A DNA stretch of 64,000 bases from Streptomyces sp. NRRL F-6676. Lineage in GTDB: Bacteria; Actinomycetota; Actinomycetes; Streptomycetales; Streptomycetaceae. Location: NCBI RefSeq assembly GCF_000725625.1, contig NZ_JOHS01000023.1, positions 1 through 64,000 on the forward strand, in the 5' to 3' direction. The notes beneath the pieces were generated by a model, which saw nothing but the letters and a program-made list of their open reading frames with translations, had not been told where the DNA came from and searched no databases. The position numbers and the translations under genes are program-made. Shown here one piece after another: positions 53,192 to 61,496 of the stretch. The first letter of the stretch is position 1. Each line of letters starts with the position of its first letter.

Positions 53192-54318
53192 CAGTCCGTC
53201 TCCGTCCCCCGTCGCGGCCCGCCCTCGCGAGCCACGTCAGCCTTGTGAACCGCCTGAACCGCCTGAACCGGTTCGTCCCCCGTCCCGGCCGCCGCTCCGT
53301 CCGGCGTCTCGCCGGTCGTTCCGTCCGCCGTCAGGGCCAGGAATGCCTCGTCCAGGGAGGCCGGGACGACCTCCAGGCGGCGTATCGCGTTCCGCCGCGC
53401 CAGTGCCACCACCGTCGCGTCCGAGTCGTCGGTGCGCAGCCGCGCCCGCTCCCCGCGCACCTCCACCGACCGCACGCCCGGCAGCGACTCCAGCCCCCGG
53501 ACGTCGTCCCCCGCCAGGTCGAAGGCGACGAGGGTGCCGCCCGCCGCGCGCTTGAGCTGCTCGGCGGTGCCGTCGGCGACGATCCGGCCGTGGTCGACGA
53601 CCACTGTCCGGTCGGCGTGCGCGTCGGCCTCCTCCAGGTAGTGGGTGGAGAACAGCACCGTCCGGCCGTGCCGGGCGCGGGCCCGCATCGACGCCCAGAA
53701 CGCGTGCCGTGCCTCCACGTCGAGCGCGGCCGTGGGCTCGTCGAGGACCAGCAGCTCGGGATTGCCCGCCAACGCCACGGCGAACCGCACCCGCTGGGTC
53801 TGTCCGCCGGACAGCCGGTCCACCCGCCGCCCGGCGAGCTCCCCGATCCCGGCCAGCTCCAGCGCCTCGGCGACGGGGAGCGGAGCCGGGTACCGGCCGG
53901 CCACGAAGGAGACCAGCTCCCGCACCGTGACCCGGGGCACCGCCCGCGCCTCCTGGAGCATCGCCCCGACCCGACCGGCCCGCACCGCGGCCTCCGGGGA
54001 GCCGCCGAACAGCTCGACCGCGCCGCCGTCCGGCGTGTTCAGCCCCAGCAGCAGGGAAATCGCGGTGGACTTGCCGGCGCCGTTGCGGCCCAGCAGCGCG
54101 ACGGTCTCGCCCCGCCGTATCTCCAGGTCGATCCCGTCGACGGCACGGACCGCCCCGAAGGTCTTGACGGCTCCGGTGAAGGAGACGGCGGCGGGCCCCG
54201 CCGGGATGCCCGTCCGCGCGGCGGCGTCGTGCACCCGCGCGGCGGACATGGGTGCGGCTGCGGGTGCACCGGCCGCTGTCGTCGTCGTGCCCTCGGTCGT
54301 GCCCTCGGTCGTGGTCAT
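53191..54318 (-). CDS. ABC transporter ATP-binding protein (DrrA-like)
   Basis: 375 residues, ATG 54318; the frame opens further upstream but that ATG directly precedes the conserved region. Thr/Ala-rich leader, then VKTFGAVRAVDGIDLEIRRGETVALLGRNGAGKST (Walker A), LQEARAVPRVTVREL, LSGGQTQRVRFAVALAGNPELLVLDEPTAALD (signature and Walker B), and the switch His in VLFSTHYLEEAD. A C-terminal DUF4162-like half (DVRGLESLPGVRSVEVRGE) is typical of drug-export ATPases. First gene of a four-gene exporter/two-component operon. Confidence 0.92.
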   Translation of the reverse strand: MTTTEGTTEGTTTTAAGAPAAAPMSAARVHDAAARTGIPAGPAAVSFTGAVKTFGAVRAVDGIDLEIRRGETVALLGRNGAGKSTAISLLLGLNTPDGGAVELFGGSPEAAVRAGRVGAMLQEARAVPRVTVRELVSFVAGRYPAPLPVAEALELAGIGELAGRRVDRLSGGQTQRVRFAVALAGNPELLVLDEPTAALDVEARHAFWASMRARARHGRTVLFSTHYLEEADAHADRTVVVDHGRIVADGTAEQLKRAAGGTLVAFDLAGDDVRGLESLPGVRSVEVRGERARLRTDDSDATVVALARRNAIRRLEVVPASLDEAFLALTADGTTGETPDGAAAGTGDEPVQAVQAVHKADVAREGGPRRGTETD

Positions 54319-54510
54319 GATTCGAAGGTAGGGGCGCCGAGCGGCCGGCGGCAGTGTCGGTCGTACGCTCTTCGCCGGGACAAATGTCATGGGTCCCCGG
54401 GAGAAATTCCCGAAGCGCCCCCAGCTTCCGAGGCTTCCCGGCCCGAAGGCTTCCCCACCCCCGGAGTCCTCTCACCCCAGGAGTCCCCCTCACCCCAGGA
54501 GTCCCCTCCC

Positions 54511-55377
54511 ATGCCCCTCGACGCCGCCCGGGCCCTCGCCGCCGCGCCCCGCACCCGCGAGCTCGCCTGGACCGCCAAGGACGTGCAGCTCTACCACCTC
54601 GCCCTCGGCGCGGGCGCCCCGGCGACCGACCCCCGCGAGCTGCGCTACACCCTGGAGACCCGGCTGCACGTCCTGCCGGGCTTCGCCACCGTCGCGGGCG
54701 GCGGTGAGCCCGGCGTGATCGCCGCCCTCTCTGTCCCCGGCGTCGACGTCGACCTCGCCCACGTCCTGCACGCCGGCCAGCACCTCACCGTCCACCGTCC
54801 GCTCCCCGTCGCGGGCCGTGCCGTCGCCACCTCGCGGATCACCGCGGCGTACGACAAGGGCCGTGCGGCCCTGTTGGTCCTGCGCACCGACGTGGCCGAC
54901 GCCGAGGGGCCGCTGTGGACCGACGAGGCGCGGGTCCACGTACGCGGGGAGGGCGGCTGGGGCGGCGAGCGCGGCCCCTCCGCCCGCCCCGCACCGCCGT
55001 CCGGCACCCCGGACCTGACCGTCGACCGCCCGGTGCGCGAGGACCAGGCGCTGCTCTACCGCCTGACCGGCGACCTCAACCCGCTCCACGCCGACCCGGA
55101 GTTCGCCGCCCGCGCCGGATTCGAACGGCCCGTGCTGCACGGGCTGTGCACATACGGCATGACGCTCAAGGCGGTCGTCGACACGCTGCTCGACGGCGAC
55201 GTCACCCGGGTCCACGCGTACACGACACGGTTCGCCGGGGTGGCGTACCCGGGCGAGACCCTGCGCGTCCGCATGTGGCGGGCGCCGGGCGCGGAGGGGT
55301 CGGTACGCGTGACGGTGAGCGCGGTGGACCGGGCGGAGGCCCCCGTCCTCGCGGACACGACCGTCACCCACTCCTGA
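54511..55377 (+). CDS. MaoC-like double-hotdog dehydratase
   Basis: 288 residues, ATG 54511, AGGAG fifteen bases upstream; the preceding bases contain two copies of CACCCCAGGAGTCCC. The N-terminal hotdog half (TAKDVQLYHLALGAGAPATDPREL...LHVLPGFATV) and C-terminal catalytic half with hydratase-2 motif YRLTGDLNPLHADPEFAARAGFERPVLHGLCTYG, where Asp and His are catalytic. This is the (R)-specific enoyl-CoA hydratase type related to the end of eukaryotic multifunctional enzyme 2. Acts on fatty or steroid acyl-CoA in the cytoplasm. Stand-alone gene; divergent from the ABC operon. Confidence 0.92.
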   Translation: MPLDAARALAAAPRTRELAWTAKDVQLYHLALGAGAPATDPRELRYTLETRLHVLPGFATVAGGGEPGVIAALSVPGVDVDLAHVLHAGQHLTVHRPLPVAGRAVATSRITAAYDKGRAALLVLRTDVADAEGPLWTDEARVHVRGEGGWGGERGPSARPAPPSGTPDLTVDRPVREDQALLYRLTGDLNPLHADPEFAARAGFERPVLHGLCTYGMTLKAVVDTLLDGDVTRVHAYTTRFAGVAYPGETLRVRMWRAPGAEGSVRVTVSAVDRAEAPVLADTTVTHS

Positions 55378-55385
55378 GATCCTCC

Positions 55386-55471
55386 CGACGAGCCGACGAG
55401 CCGACGAGCCGACGAGCCGACGAGCCGACGAGCCGACGAGCCGACGAGCCGACGAGCCGACGAGCCGACGA
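55386..55471. repeat. 8-bp tandem repeat CGACGAGC, about 11 copies
   Basis: Ten perfect CGACGAGC units plus CGACGA, starting eight bases after the MaoC stop and ending before the terminator. No ORF of interest uses it. Array length is likely variable between isolates. Confidence 0.95.
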
Positions 55472-55478
55472 CATGCGA

Positions 55479-55513
55479 CGGCCCCGCCCGTGACGAACGT
55501 ACGAGCGGGGCCG
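55479..55513. terminator. terminator between MaoC and the convergent small gene
   Basis: A 9-bp perfect stem CGGCCCCGC / GCGGGGCCG with a 17-base loop, placed between the MaoC stop and the stop of the minus-strand small gene, so it may serve both. Confidence 0.7.
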
Positions 55514-55535
55514 AGCGGTGTCGGGCGGGGCGGCG

Positions 55536-55694
55536 TCAGGCCGCGTGGGACGACTCCTCGCCCTCCCGGCGGTGCCGGCCACGCGGCTGCGTCTCCGCCT
55601 CCTGCGCGGAGACCGGACCCCGGTGCCGGCCGTGCCCCGTCGCCTCGTCACCCTCGGTGCCGGGCGGCTGCGTGCTGGTGCTGATGTCGTTCAT
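55536..55694 (-). CDS. 52-residue hydrophilic protein with GRHR motifs
   Basis: ATG 55694 to TGA 55536, 52 residues. The start is preceded by GGTGAAG on the minus strand. The sequence MNDISTSTQPPGTEGDEATG continues with two GRHR motifs (HGRHRGP and RGRHRRE) and ends GEEESSHAA-like acidic/basic text; exact end EESSHAA. No signal, no hydrophobic segment, no cysteine. I believe similar small proteins occur in other streptomycetes but know no role. A promoter-like gap separates it from the beta-propeller-like gene upstream; it has terminators on its 3' side. Confidence 0.7.
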   Translation of the reverse strand: MNDISTSTQPPGTEGDEATGHGRHRGPVSAQEAETQPRGRHRREGEESSHAA

Positions 55695-55742
55695 GGGAAG
55701 TCTTCACCCCGTAGAAAAGATCCTTCGTACAGCCGGGTGATC

Positions 55743-57131
55743 CTATCCGGCGTCACTGACGACCGCAGCGACGACCACATGGCGGGCAGGCTTCGGCGAG
55801 CCCCCTCCGGACGGCCCCGACTCTCCTTCCGCCGGGGCCCGTCGGGGCGACTCGGGGGGCCGCGCCGCACCCAGCGGGGCCTGCTGCAACGGCACCGGAC
55901 GGGTGGTCGGACCGGTTGCCTCCGGGGGCGCTTGGGAGCCCTCGGGCGCGCGGGGTTCCGGGCCGTGCGCCGCCTCCTCGCCGCCCTCGGACGGGGACGA
56001 ACAGTTACGGCGCTGTGACGCTTCCGCGACGGGACCGGACGGCGCGGGCGGCGCCACCGGCGCCGTCAGCCGGGCCACCGAGCAGGGGGCGGCGGCCGTC
56101 GTGCAGGGCAGGTGCAGCTCGCCCTCACGGGTCCACCGCCCGGTGCCCGGCAGCCAGCCCTCGGGCGCCGGAACGTGCTGGAGCCGCCGCTCGGCCGGCC
56201 GCCACAGGCCGAGCCAGGAGCCGCCCGCACCGTCGACCCGCAGCGCCACCGCACAGGCCTCCGGCGTCAGGATCTGCCCCGGCTGGATCGCGAACGGCGT
56301 CACCGCGCACCCCTCGACCCGCAGCGACTCCGGGAACCTGACCGGCAGCGTGCTGCCCAGCACGCCCCAGCCGAGCCGCTCCCGGCCGGGGGAGGGCGCG
56401 TCGGAGCGGATCAGCAGCAGTCCGCTGTCGGCGTCGGCGAGCAGCAGCCGGTCGTCGCTGTCGTCCGCGATCTGCAACAGCGGCGACATCTCGCCGCCCC
56501 GCTCCAGGTCCACCACCACCGTCTTCGTACGGCCGTCCCGGGTGCGGTCCAGGGCCAGCATCCGGCCGGTGGTGTCCAGCCACACCCCGCCCGAACAGTG
56601 GCCCGGTACCTCGGCGAGGTGCTCGGGTCCGAAGTCGCCGTCCGCGATCAGCCACACCGCCGTGGACTCCGGACCGGCGGCGAGGGCGTAGGCCCGGGTG
56701 CCGGCCGGGGAGGGCGGCAGCAGCCGCAGGACGGTGCCGGGGCCCGGGCACTCGACCGAGCCGAGCGCGAGCTCTCCGGTGCCGGGGCCGGTCGGGTACA
56801 GCAGGGAGAACGTGTGCCGGGTGCCGTCCGCGACCCGGTGCACCAGCACCCGCCCGTCGGTCAGCGGCAGCACCTCGGCGCCGGGCTCCTCCGGCTGCTC
56901 GGTCGGGAGCGGCACGGCGTACGGCTCCGGGCCGTCCAGCGTCCAGCGCTCGGCGTACCGGGACGCGGGGTGCCCGGCCAGCCGGGCGGCGTAGGACCCG
57001 TCGGCGGCGAGCACGCAGGAACTCGGGGACCCGGTAGGGGGCGGTGGGGGAGACGGTGCCTTCGGGCTGGGCGAAACGGAACCCCCGGACCCGCGTACGG
57101 CGACCCCGGGGGAGGCACTGGCCGTCATCAT
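55743..57131 (-). CDS. beta-propeller-like protein of unknown function
   Basis: 462 residues, ATG 57131 with GGAGG upstream. After a Ser/Pro/Gly-rich start, repeated beta strands with Trp and Asp turns: CVLAADGSYAARLAG, VLPLTDGRVLVHRVADGTRHTFSLL, AVWLIADGDFGPEHLAEV, GGVWLDTTGRMLALDRTRDGRTKTVVVDLERGG, DRLLLADADSGLLLI, LGLWRPAERRLQHV, GRWTREGELHLPC. These suggest a six- or seven-bladed propeller. The last 90 residues are Pro/Glu/Gly-rich and probably disordered. No signal peptide is apparent. Conserved next to NIF3 and zinc-ribbon genes in Streptomyces as I recall; role unknown. Confidence 0.72.
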   Translation of the reverse strand: MMTASASPGVAVRGSGGSVSPSPKAPSPPPPPTGSPSSCVLAADGSYAARLAGHPASRYAERWTLDGPEPYAVPLPTEQPEEPGAEVLPLTDGRVLVHRVADGTRHTFSLLYPTGPGTGELALGSVECPGPGTVLRLLPPSPAGTRAYALAAGPESTAVWLIADGDFGPEHLAEVPGHCSGGVWLDTTGRMLALDRTRDGRTKTVVVDLERGGEMSPLLQIADDSDDRLLLADADSGLLLIRSDAPSPGRERLGWGVLGSTLPVRFPESLRVEGCAVTPFAIQPGQILTPEACAVALRVDGAGGSWLGLWRPAERRLQHVPAPEGWLPGTGRWTREGELHLPCTTAAAPCSVARLTAPVAPPAPSGPVAEASQRRNCSSPSEGGEEAAHGPEPRAPEGSQAPPEATGPTTRPVPLQQAPLGAARPPESPRRAPAEGESGPSGGGSPKPARHVVVAAVVSDAG

Positions 57132-57362
57132 TCGGTCACCTCCGGCAAGGACGCTAGTTTTCCCACCCGCCCCCATGTCCCGCCGACCCCCCGCTTTCAC
57201 ACATACGGGTACCGAAGAACGGTTTCTCCAGAGAACGGCTCCCTCGTGTGCTGGGGGTCGCCTACAAGGGGCGCGGGTCCGTACAGGGGCGCGGGCCCGC
57301 CCCACCGCCGGGCGAGCCCCTCCCCGCCACCCCCGGCGCCGGCGGCTGGGTACGCTTTGCCC

Positions 57363-58223
57363 GTGCCCCGTCTCTCAGAAGTCATCGCCGCGCTGGAAAA
57401 CCTCTGGCCCGCCACCCGCGCGGAGTCCTGGGACGCGGTCGGCACGGTCGTGGGCGACCCGGACCGCGAGGTCACCCGCGTCCTGTTCGCCGTCGACCCG
57501 GTCCAGGAAGTCGCCGACGAGGCGGTCCGCCTCCGCGCCGACCTCCTCGTCACCCACCACCCCCTCTATCTGCGCGGTACGACGACCGTCGCGGCGTCCA
57601 CCTTCAAGGGCCGCGTCGTGCACACCCTGATCAAGAACGACGTCGCCCTGCACGTCGCCCACACCAACGCCGACACCGCCGACCCCGGTGTGAGCGACGC
57701 CCTCGCCGGCGCACTCGACCTGCGCGTCGAACGCCCCCTCGTACCGGACCCGTCCGACCCCGGGGGCCGCCGGGGCCTCGGCCGGATCTGCGCGCTCGAC
57801 CACCCGCTCACCCTCCGCGAGTTCGCCGCGCACGCCGCCGCACGGCTGCCCGCGACCGCGCAGGGCATCCGCGTGGCCGGCGACCCGGAGGCGACGATCC
57901 GCACGGTCGCCGTCAGCGGCGGCGCGGGCGACAGCCTGTTCGACGACGTCCGGGCGGCCGGCGTCGACGCGTTCCTCACCGCGGACCTGCGCCACCACCC
58001 GGCGAGCGAGGCCCGCGCCCACAGTCCTCTCGCGCTGCTCGACGCGGCGCACTGGGCCACCGAGTGGCCCTGGTGCGAGCTGGCCGCCGGCCAGCTCGAC
58101 GAGATCTCCGACCGGCACGGCTGGGACCTCCGCGTCCACGTCTCCAAGACGGTCACCGACCCCTGGACCGCCCACGCGGCATCCACCCCGCCCACCTCTA
58201 CCACCGCAGGAGCCCCCAACTGA
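57363..58223 (+). CDS. NIF3-family dinuclear-metal protein (YbgI type)
   Basis: 286 residues, GTG 57363. Opens with PRLSEVIAALENLWPATRAESWDAVGTVVGDPDREVTRVLFAVD, then metal ligands in LLVTHHPLYLRG (two adjacent His), HVAHTNADTA, and the C-terminal DAFLTADLRHHPASEA and DAAHWATEW with the remaining His/Glu ligands. NIF3 proteins form hexameric rings with two metal ions; some have GTP cyclohydrolase-like or chaperone-like reports but the physiological reaction is unsettled. It overlaps the zinc-ribbon gene by 4 bases, an arrangement conserved in mycobacteria and streptomycetes. Confidence 0.92.
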   Translation: MPRLSEVIAALENLWPATRAESWDAVGTVVGDPDREVTRVLFAVDPVQEVADEAVRLRADLLVTHHPLYLRGTTTVAASTFKGRVVHTLIKNDVALHVAHTNADTADPGVSDALAGALDLRVERPLVPDPSDPGGRRGLGRICALDHPLTLREFAAHAAARLPATAQGIRVAGDPEATIRTVAVSGGAGDSLFDDVRAAGVDAFLTADLRHHPASEARAHSPLALLDAAHWATEWPWCELAAGQLDEISDRHGWDLRVHVSKTVTDPWTAHAASTPPTSTTAGAPN

Positions 58224-58963
58224 ACGCCGCGCCCGCCGACCAGATCCGTCTCCTCGACGTCCAGGCCCTGGACGTCCGCCTCCAGCAGCTGGCGCACAAG
58301 CGGAGGTCGCTGCCCGAACACGCCGAGATCGAGACGCTGACGAAGGACCTCGCCCAGCTGCGCGACCTGCTCGTCGCCGCGCAGACCGAGGAGAGCGACT
58401 GCGCCCGCGAGCAGACCAAGGCCGAGCAGGACGTGGACCAGGTGCGCAGCCGCGCCGCCCGCGACCAGCAGCGCCTGGACTCCGGCGCCGTCACCTCGCC
58501 CAAGGACCTGGAGAACCTCCAGCGCGAGATCGCCTCGCTCGCCAAGCGCCAGGGCGATCTGGAGGACGTCGTCCTGGAGGTCATGGAGCGCCGCGAGTCC
58601 GCGCAGGAGCGGGTCGGCGAGCTGACGGAGCGGGTCTCCTCCGTCCAGTCGAAGATCGACGACGCGACCGGGCGCCGGGACGCCGCGTTCGAGGAGCTCG
58701 ACGGCGAGGCGGCCTCGGTGACGAAGGAGCGCGAGGTCGTCGCGGGCGCGGTCCCGGCGGACCTGCTCAAGCTGTACGACAAGCTGCGCGAGCAGCAGGG
58801 CGGCATCGGCGCGGCCAAGCTGTACCAGCGCTCCTGCCAGGGCTGCCGGCAGGAGCTGGCGATCACCGAGCTGAGCGAGATCCGCTCGGCGGCGCCCGAC
58901 ACGGTCGTACGCTGCGAGAACTGCCGCCGCATCCTGGTGCGGACGGCCGAGTCGGGACTGTAG
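58220..58963 (+). CDS. coiled-coil zinc-ribbon protein with probable CTG start
   Basis: 247 residues. The only start consistent with the conserved N-terminus NAAPADQIRLLDVQALDVRL is CTG at 58220, which overlaps the NIF3 stop (CTGA); AGGAG lies nine bases upstream. Residues 20-180 form a long antiparallel coiled coil (QRLDSGAVTSPKDLENLQREI is the hairpin turn), and the C-terminus is a C4 zinc ribbon: SCQGCRQEL ... VRCENCRRIL. Homologues (Rv2229c type) are found across actinobacteria beside NIF3 and RNase H/phosphatase genes. It may bind nucleic acid or act as an adaptor; function unknown. Confidence 0.9.
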   Translation: MNAAPADQIRLLDVQALDVRLQQLAHKRRSLPEHAEIETLTKDLAQLRDLLVAAQTEESDCAREQTKAEQDVDQVRSRAARDQQRLDSGAVTSPKDLENLQREIASLAKRQGDLEDVVLEVMERRESAQERVGELTERVSSVQSKIDDATGRRDAAFEELDGEAASVTKEREVVAGAVPADLLKLYDKLREQQGGIGAAKLYQRSCQGCRQELAITELSEIRSAAPDTVVRCENCRRILVRTAESGL

Positions 58964-58977
58964 GGGACGGCGGGGGC

Positions 58978-59736
58978 GTGGGGGAGGCGCTCAAGGCGGC
59001 CACCGGCGGAGCGGACGGTGGCCCACGGGGCAGTGGCCGTGACGCCGACGGTGGTCCGCGGGGCAGTGGCCGTGACGCCGACGCCGCCACCACGCCGCCC
59101 CCCGACCTCGGCACCCCCTGCGCCCTCCTCCTGCTCCGCCACGGCGAGACGCCGCTCACCCCGCTCAAACGGTTCTCCGGCAGCGGTGGCGACGACCCCG
59201 CGCTCTCCGCGACCGGCCGTCGGCAGGCCGGACTCGCCGCCGTCGCGCTCGCCGTCGCGCCCCGCACGGTGGACGCCGTGGTCTCCTCCCCGCTGGCCCG
59301 CTGCCGCGAGACCGCCGGCGCCGTGGCCGCCCGGCTCGGGCTCGACGTCACCGTCGAACCCGGCCTGCGCGAGACCGACTTCGGCGCCTGGGAGGGGCTC
59401 ACGTTCGGCGAGGTGCGCGCGCGGCACCCCGAGGACATGGACGCCTGGCTGACCGACCCCGGGGCCCGGCCCTCCGGCGGCGGCGAGAGCTTCGCGCAGG
59501 TCGCCCGCCGGGTGGACGCGGCCCGGCAGCGGCTGGTCACGGCGTACGCGGGCCGCACGGTAGTGCTGGTCTCCCACGTGACGCCGATCAAGACCCTCGT
59601 ACGGCTCGCCCTGGGCGCCCCGCCCGAGGCGCTGTTCCGCATGGAGCTGTCGGTGGCGTCGCTGTCGGAGGTGGCGTACTACGCGGACGGCAACGCGAGC
59701 GTCCGCGTCCTGAACGACACCTCACACCTGCGCTGA
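58978..59736 (+). CDS. histidine (acid) phosphatase lacking the usual RNase H domain
   Basis: 252 residues, GTG 58978. In relatives (for example S. coelicolor SCO2299 and mycobacterial Rv2228c) this gene encodes RNase HI plus a CobC-type phosphatase. Here only the phosphatase is present: LLLLRHGETPLTPLKRFSGSG (catalytic RHGE), SSPLARCRETA, LRETDFGAWEGLTFGE, and SHVTPIKTLVRLAL (second His). The first 45 residues are linker, including an 11-residue tandem repeat DGGPRGSGRDA x2 (33 bp, 59014-59079). Only 14 bases separate it from the zinc-ribbon stop, so no RNase H coding remains. It would remove phosphate from small metabolites, perhaps alpha-ribazole phosphate. Confidence 0.9.
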   Translation: MGEALKAATGGADGGPRGSGRDADGGPRGSGRDADAATTPPPDLGTPCALLLLRHGETPLTPLKRFSGSGGDDPALSATGRRQAGLAAVALAVAPRTVDAVVSSPLARCRETAGAVAARLGLDVTVEPGLRETDFGAWEGLTFGEVRARHPEDMDAWLTDPGARPSGGGESFAQVARRVDAARQRLVTAYAGRTVVLVSHVTPIKTLVRLALGAPPEALFRMELSVASLSEVAYYADGNASVRVLNDTSHLR

Positions 59737-59759
59737 TCCGAACGACGGGCCCCGGATCA
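59734..59759. terminator. hairpin joining two convergent stop codons
   Basis: TGATCCG (59734-59740) pairs with CGGATCA (59753-59759), 7 bp. The first three bases are the TGA of the phosphatase gene and the last three are the complement of the TGA of the KDPG aldolase gene. Short but symmetric; a possible shared terminator in a 20-base gap. Confidence 0.5.
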
Positions 59760-60410
59760 CCGCCGCAGCGCCGCCGCCTCCCGCGCCAGCCGTTCGACGC
59801 GGGCCCAGTCACCCGCGGCCACCGCGTCCGCTGGCACCATCCAACTGCCGCCGACACAACCGACGTTGGGCAGGGCGAGGTAGGCGGGCGCGGTGCCCGG
59901 GCCGATGCCGCCGGTGGGGCAGAAGCGGGCCGCGGCGAGCGGTCCGGCGAGCGACTTGAGGTAGGCGGTGCCGCCCGCGGCCTCGGCGGGGAAGAACTTC
60001 ATCTCCGTCACCCCCCGCTCCAGCAGCGCCACGACCTCCGAGGCGGTCGACACCCCCGGCAGGAACGGCACCCCGGCGGCGGTCATGGCCGCCAGCAGGG
60101 TCTCCGTCCACCCCGGACTGACCAGGAACCGCGCCCCGGCCTCGACGCACCGCGTCACGTGCGCGGGAGTCAGTACGGTGCCGGCGCCGACCACCGCGTC
60201 CGGCACCGCGTCGGCCACCGCGCGGATCGCGTCGAGCGCGGCGGGGGTCCGCAGCGTCACCTCGATCGCGGGCAGCCCCCCGGCGACCAGCGCCCGCGCG
60301 AGCGGTACGGCGTCGGCGGCGTCGTCGACGACGACCACGGGCAGCACGGGCGCGAGGTCGAGGACGGAGGCGGGCAGGGCGGTGGGCGGCGGGGGCAGGG
60401 CGGAGGACAT
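59757..60410 (-). CDS. eda: 2-dehydro-3-deoxyphosphogluconate (KDPG) aldolase
   Basis: 217 residues, ATG 60410, GGAGG-like purines upstream in the minus strand are weak. TIM-barrel class I aldolase: catalytic Glu in AIEVTLRT (E50, R54), GAGTVL, FLVSPG, and the Schiff-base lysine K138 in TEMKFFPAEAAGG, with phosphate-binding FCPTGGIG and GCVGGSWM. It splits 2-keto-3-deoxy-6-phosphogluconate (or a related 4-hydroxy-2-oxoglutarate) into pyruvate and glyceraldehyde 3-phosphate, the last step of Entner-Doudoroff or uronate breakdown. Convergent with the phosphatase gene. Confidence 0.95.
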   Translation of the reverse strand: MSSALPPPPTALPASVLDLAPVLPVVVVDDAADAVPLARALVAGGLPAIEVTLRTPAALDAIRAVADAVPDAVVGAGTVLTPAHVTRCVEAGARFLVSPGWTETLLAAMTAAGVPFLPGVSTASEVVALLERGVTEMKFFPAEAAGGTAYLKSLAGPLAAARFCPTGGIGPGTAPAYLALPNVGCVGGSWMVPADAVAAGDWARVERLAREAAALRR

Positions 60411-60491
60411 GCCCTCATCCTGCCGAGCGGACGCACCCTGCGCAAAGGTCATTGCACAGCATGCAACGCACCGGATCCGTCGAGCGTCCTC

Positions 60492-61283
60492 TCAGTGCAC
60501 CTGCTCCACCAGCACGTCCAGTGACCAGCCCCGCCCCTTCTTCTCCGGAGCCGTCGCCTCGACGACGTACCCCAGGTCCCGCAGCGCCGTCACCAGCCCG
60601 GCGGGGTCCTTCGGCGCGGCCCCGTCGGTCAGCAGGCTCCGTACGATCCGGCCCTTGGTCGCCTTGTTGAAGTGGCTGACCACCTTCCGGGTGGGCGCGT
60701 GCAGCACCCGCACGGACGCCGTCCGCTCCGCCACCTCGCCCTTGGGCTTCCAGGCCGCCGCGTACGCGGCCGACCGCAGGTCGAGCACGAGCCCGTCCCC
60801 GGCGGCCTCCGGCAACGCCGACGCCATCGGCGCACGCCAGTGCGTGCCCAGCGCGCCGATCCCCGGCAGCCGTACGCCCATCGAACAGCGGTACGGCGGA
60901 ATCCGGTCGGTCACCCGCACGGCACCCCACAGTCCCGAGAAGACCAGCAGCGACCGCGCCGCACGCCGCTTGGCGGCCGCGTCGAGGGAGGCGAGGCCGA
61001 GGGCGTCGTACAGCACGCCGGTGTAGATCTCCCCGGCGGGCCGCGCCCCCGCCGTGCGCAGTCCGGCGTTCTTGGCGACCTCGCCCCGCAGCCCCTCGCT
61101 CAGCCCGAGCACCTCGCGCGCCTTCTCTCCGTCCTCGGCGGCCCCGGCGCACAGGTCGACCAACGCGTCGAGCACGAGCGCCCGCGCCTCGGCGAGCCCC
61201 GGCAACGACAGCGACTCCGGCTTCAAGGGGGCACCGCGCCCCGCATCGGCCTTGCCCTCGGAGGGCGGCAACAGGACGAGCAC
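60492..61283 (-). CDS. yaaA: YaaA-family peroxide-stress protein
   Basis: 263 residues, GTG 61283, GGAG about nine bases upstream. The DUF328/YaaA pattern is complete: LVLLPPSEGKA at the N-terminus, EIYTGVLYDALG, LLVFSGLWGAVRVTDRIPPYRCSMGVRLPG, THWRAPMASALP, LDLRSAAYAAAWKP and SHFNKATKGRIVR. E. coli YaaA lowers free intracellular iron and protects against hydrogen peroxide, and the fold binds DNA in vitro. Monocistronic here, divergent from the AraC gene with about 210 bases between. Confidence 0.93.
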   Translation of the reverse strand: MLVLLPPSEGKADAGRGAPLKPESLSLPGLAEARALVLDALVDLCAGAAEDGEKAREVLGLSEGLRGEVAKNAGLRTAGARPAGEIYTGVLYDALGLASLDAAAKRRAARSLLVFSGLWGAVRVTDRIPPYRCSMGVRLPGIGALGTHWRAPMASALPEAAGDGLVLDLRSAAYAAAWKPKGEVAERTASVRVLHAPTRKVVSHFNKATKGRIVRSLLTDGAAPKDPAGLVTALRDLGYVVEATAPEKKGRGWSLDVLVEQVH

Positions 61284-61496
61284 GGCTTCTTTCTCCTTCA
61301 CACCTGAGCACTTGAGCTCCGTGCCAGCGTACGGGGGCGGTACCGCTGCGCCACGATCGAGGGAACGGTTCCCGACCCCTTCGGCCCCGACCCGGACACC
61401 GCCGGCTTCCTCCGACCGTCCCGCGCCCCCACCCCGGGATGAACAGCGGCCCGCCCCGCGTTGCATCCTGGTGGACGACGAGGGGGCACGGGGCCG

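Noticed and set aside
55386..55471. Possible CRISPR-like array
   Set aside because: The unit is 8 bp with no spacers and there are no cas genes, so it is a simple tandem repeat.
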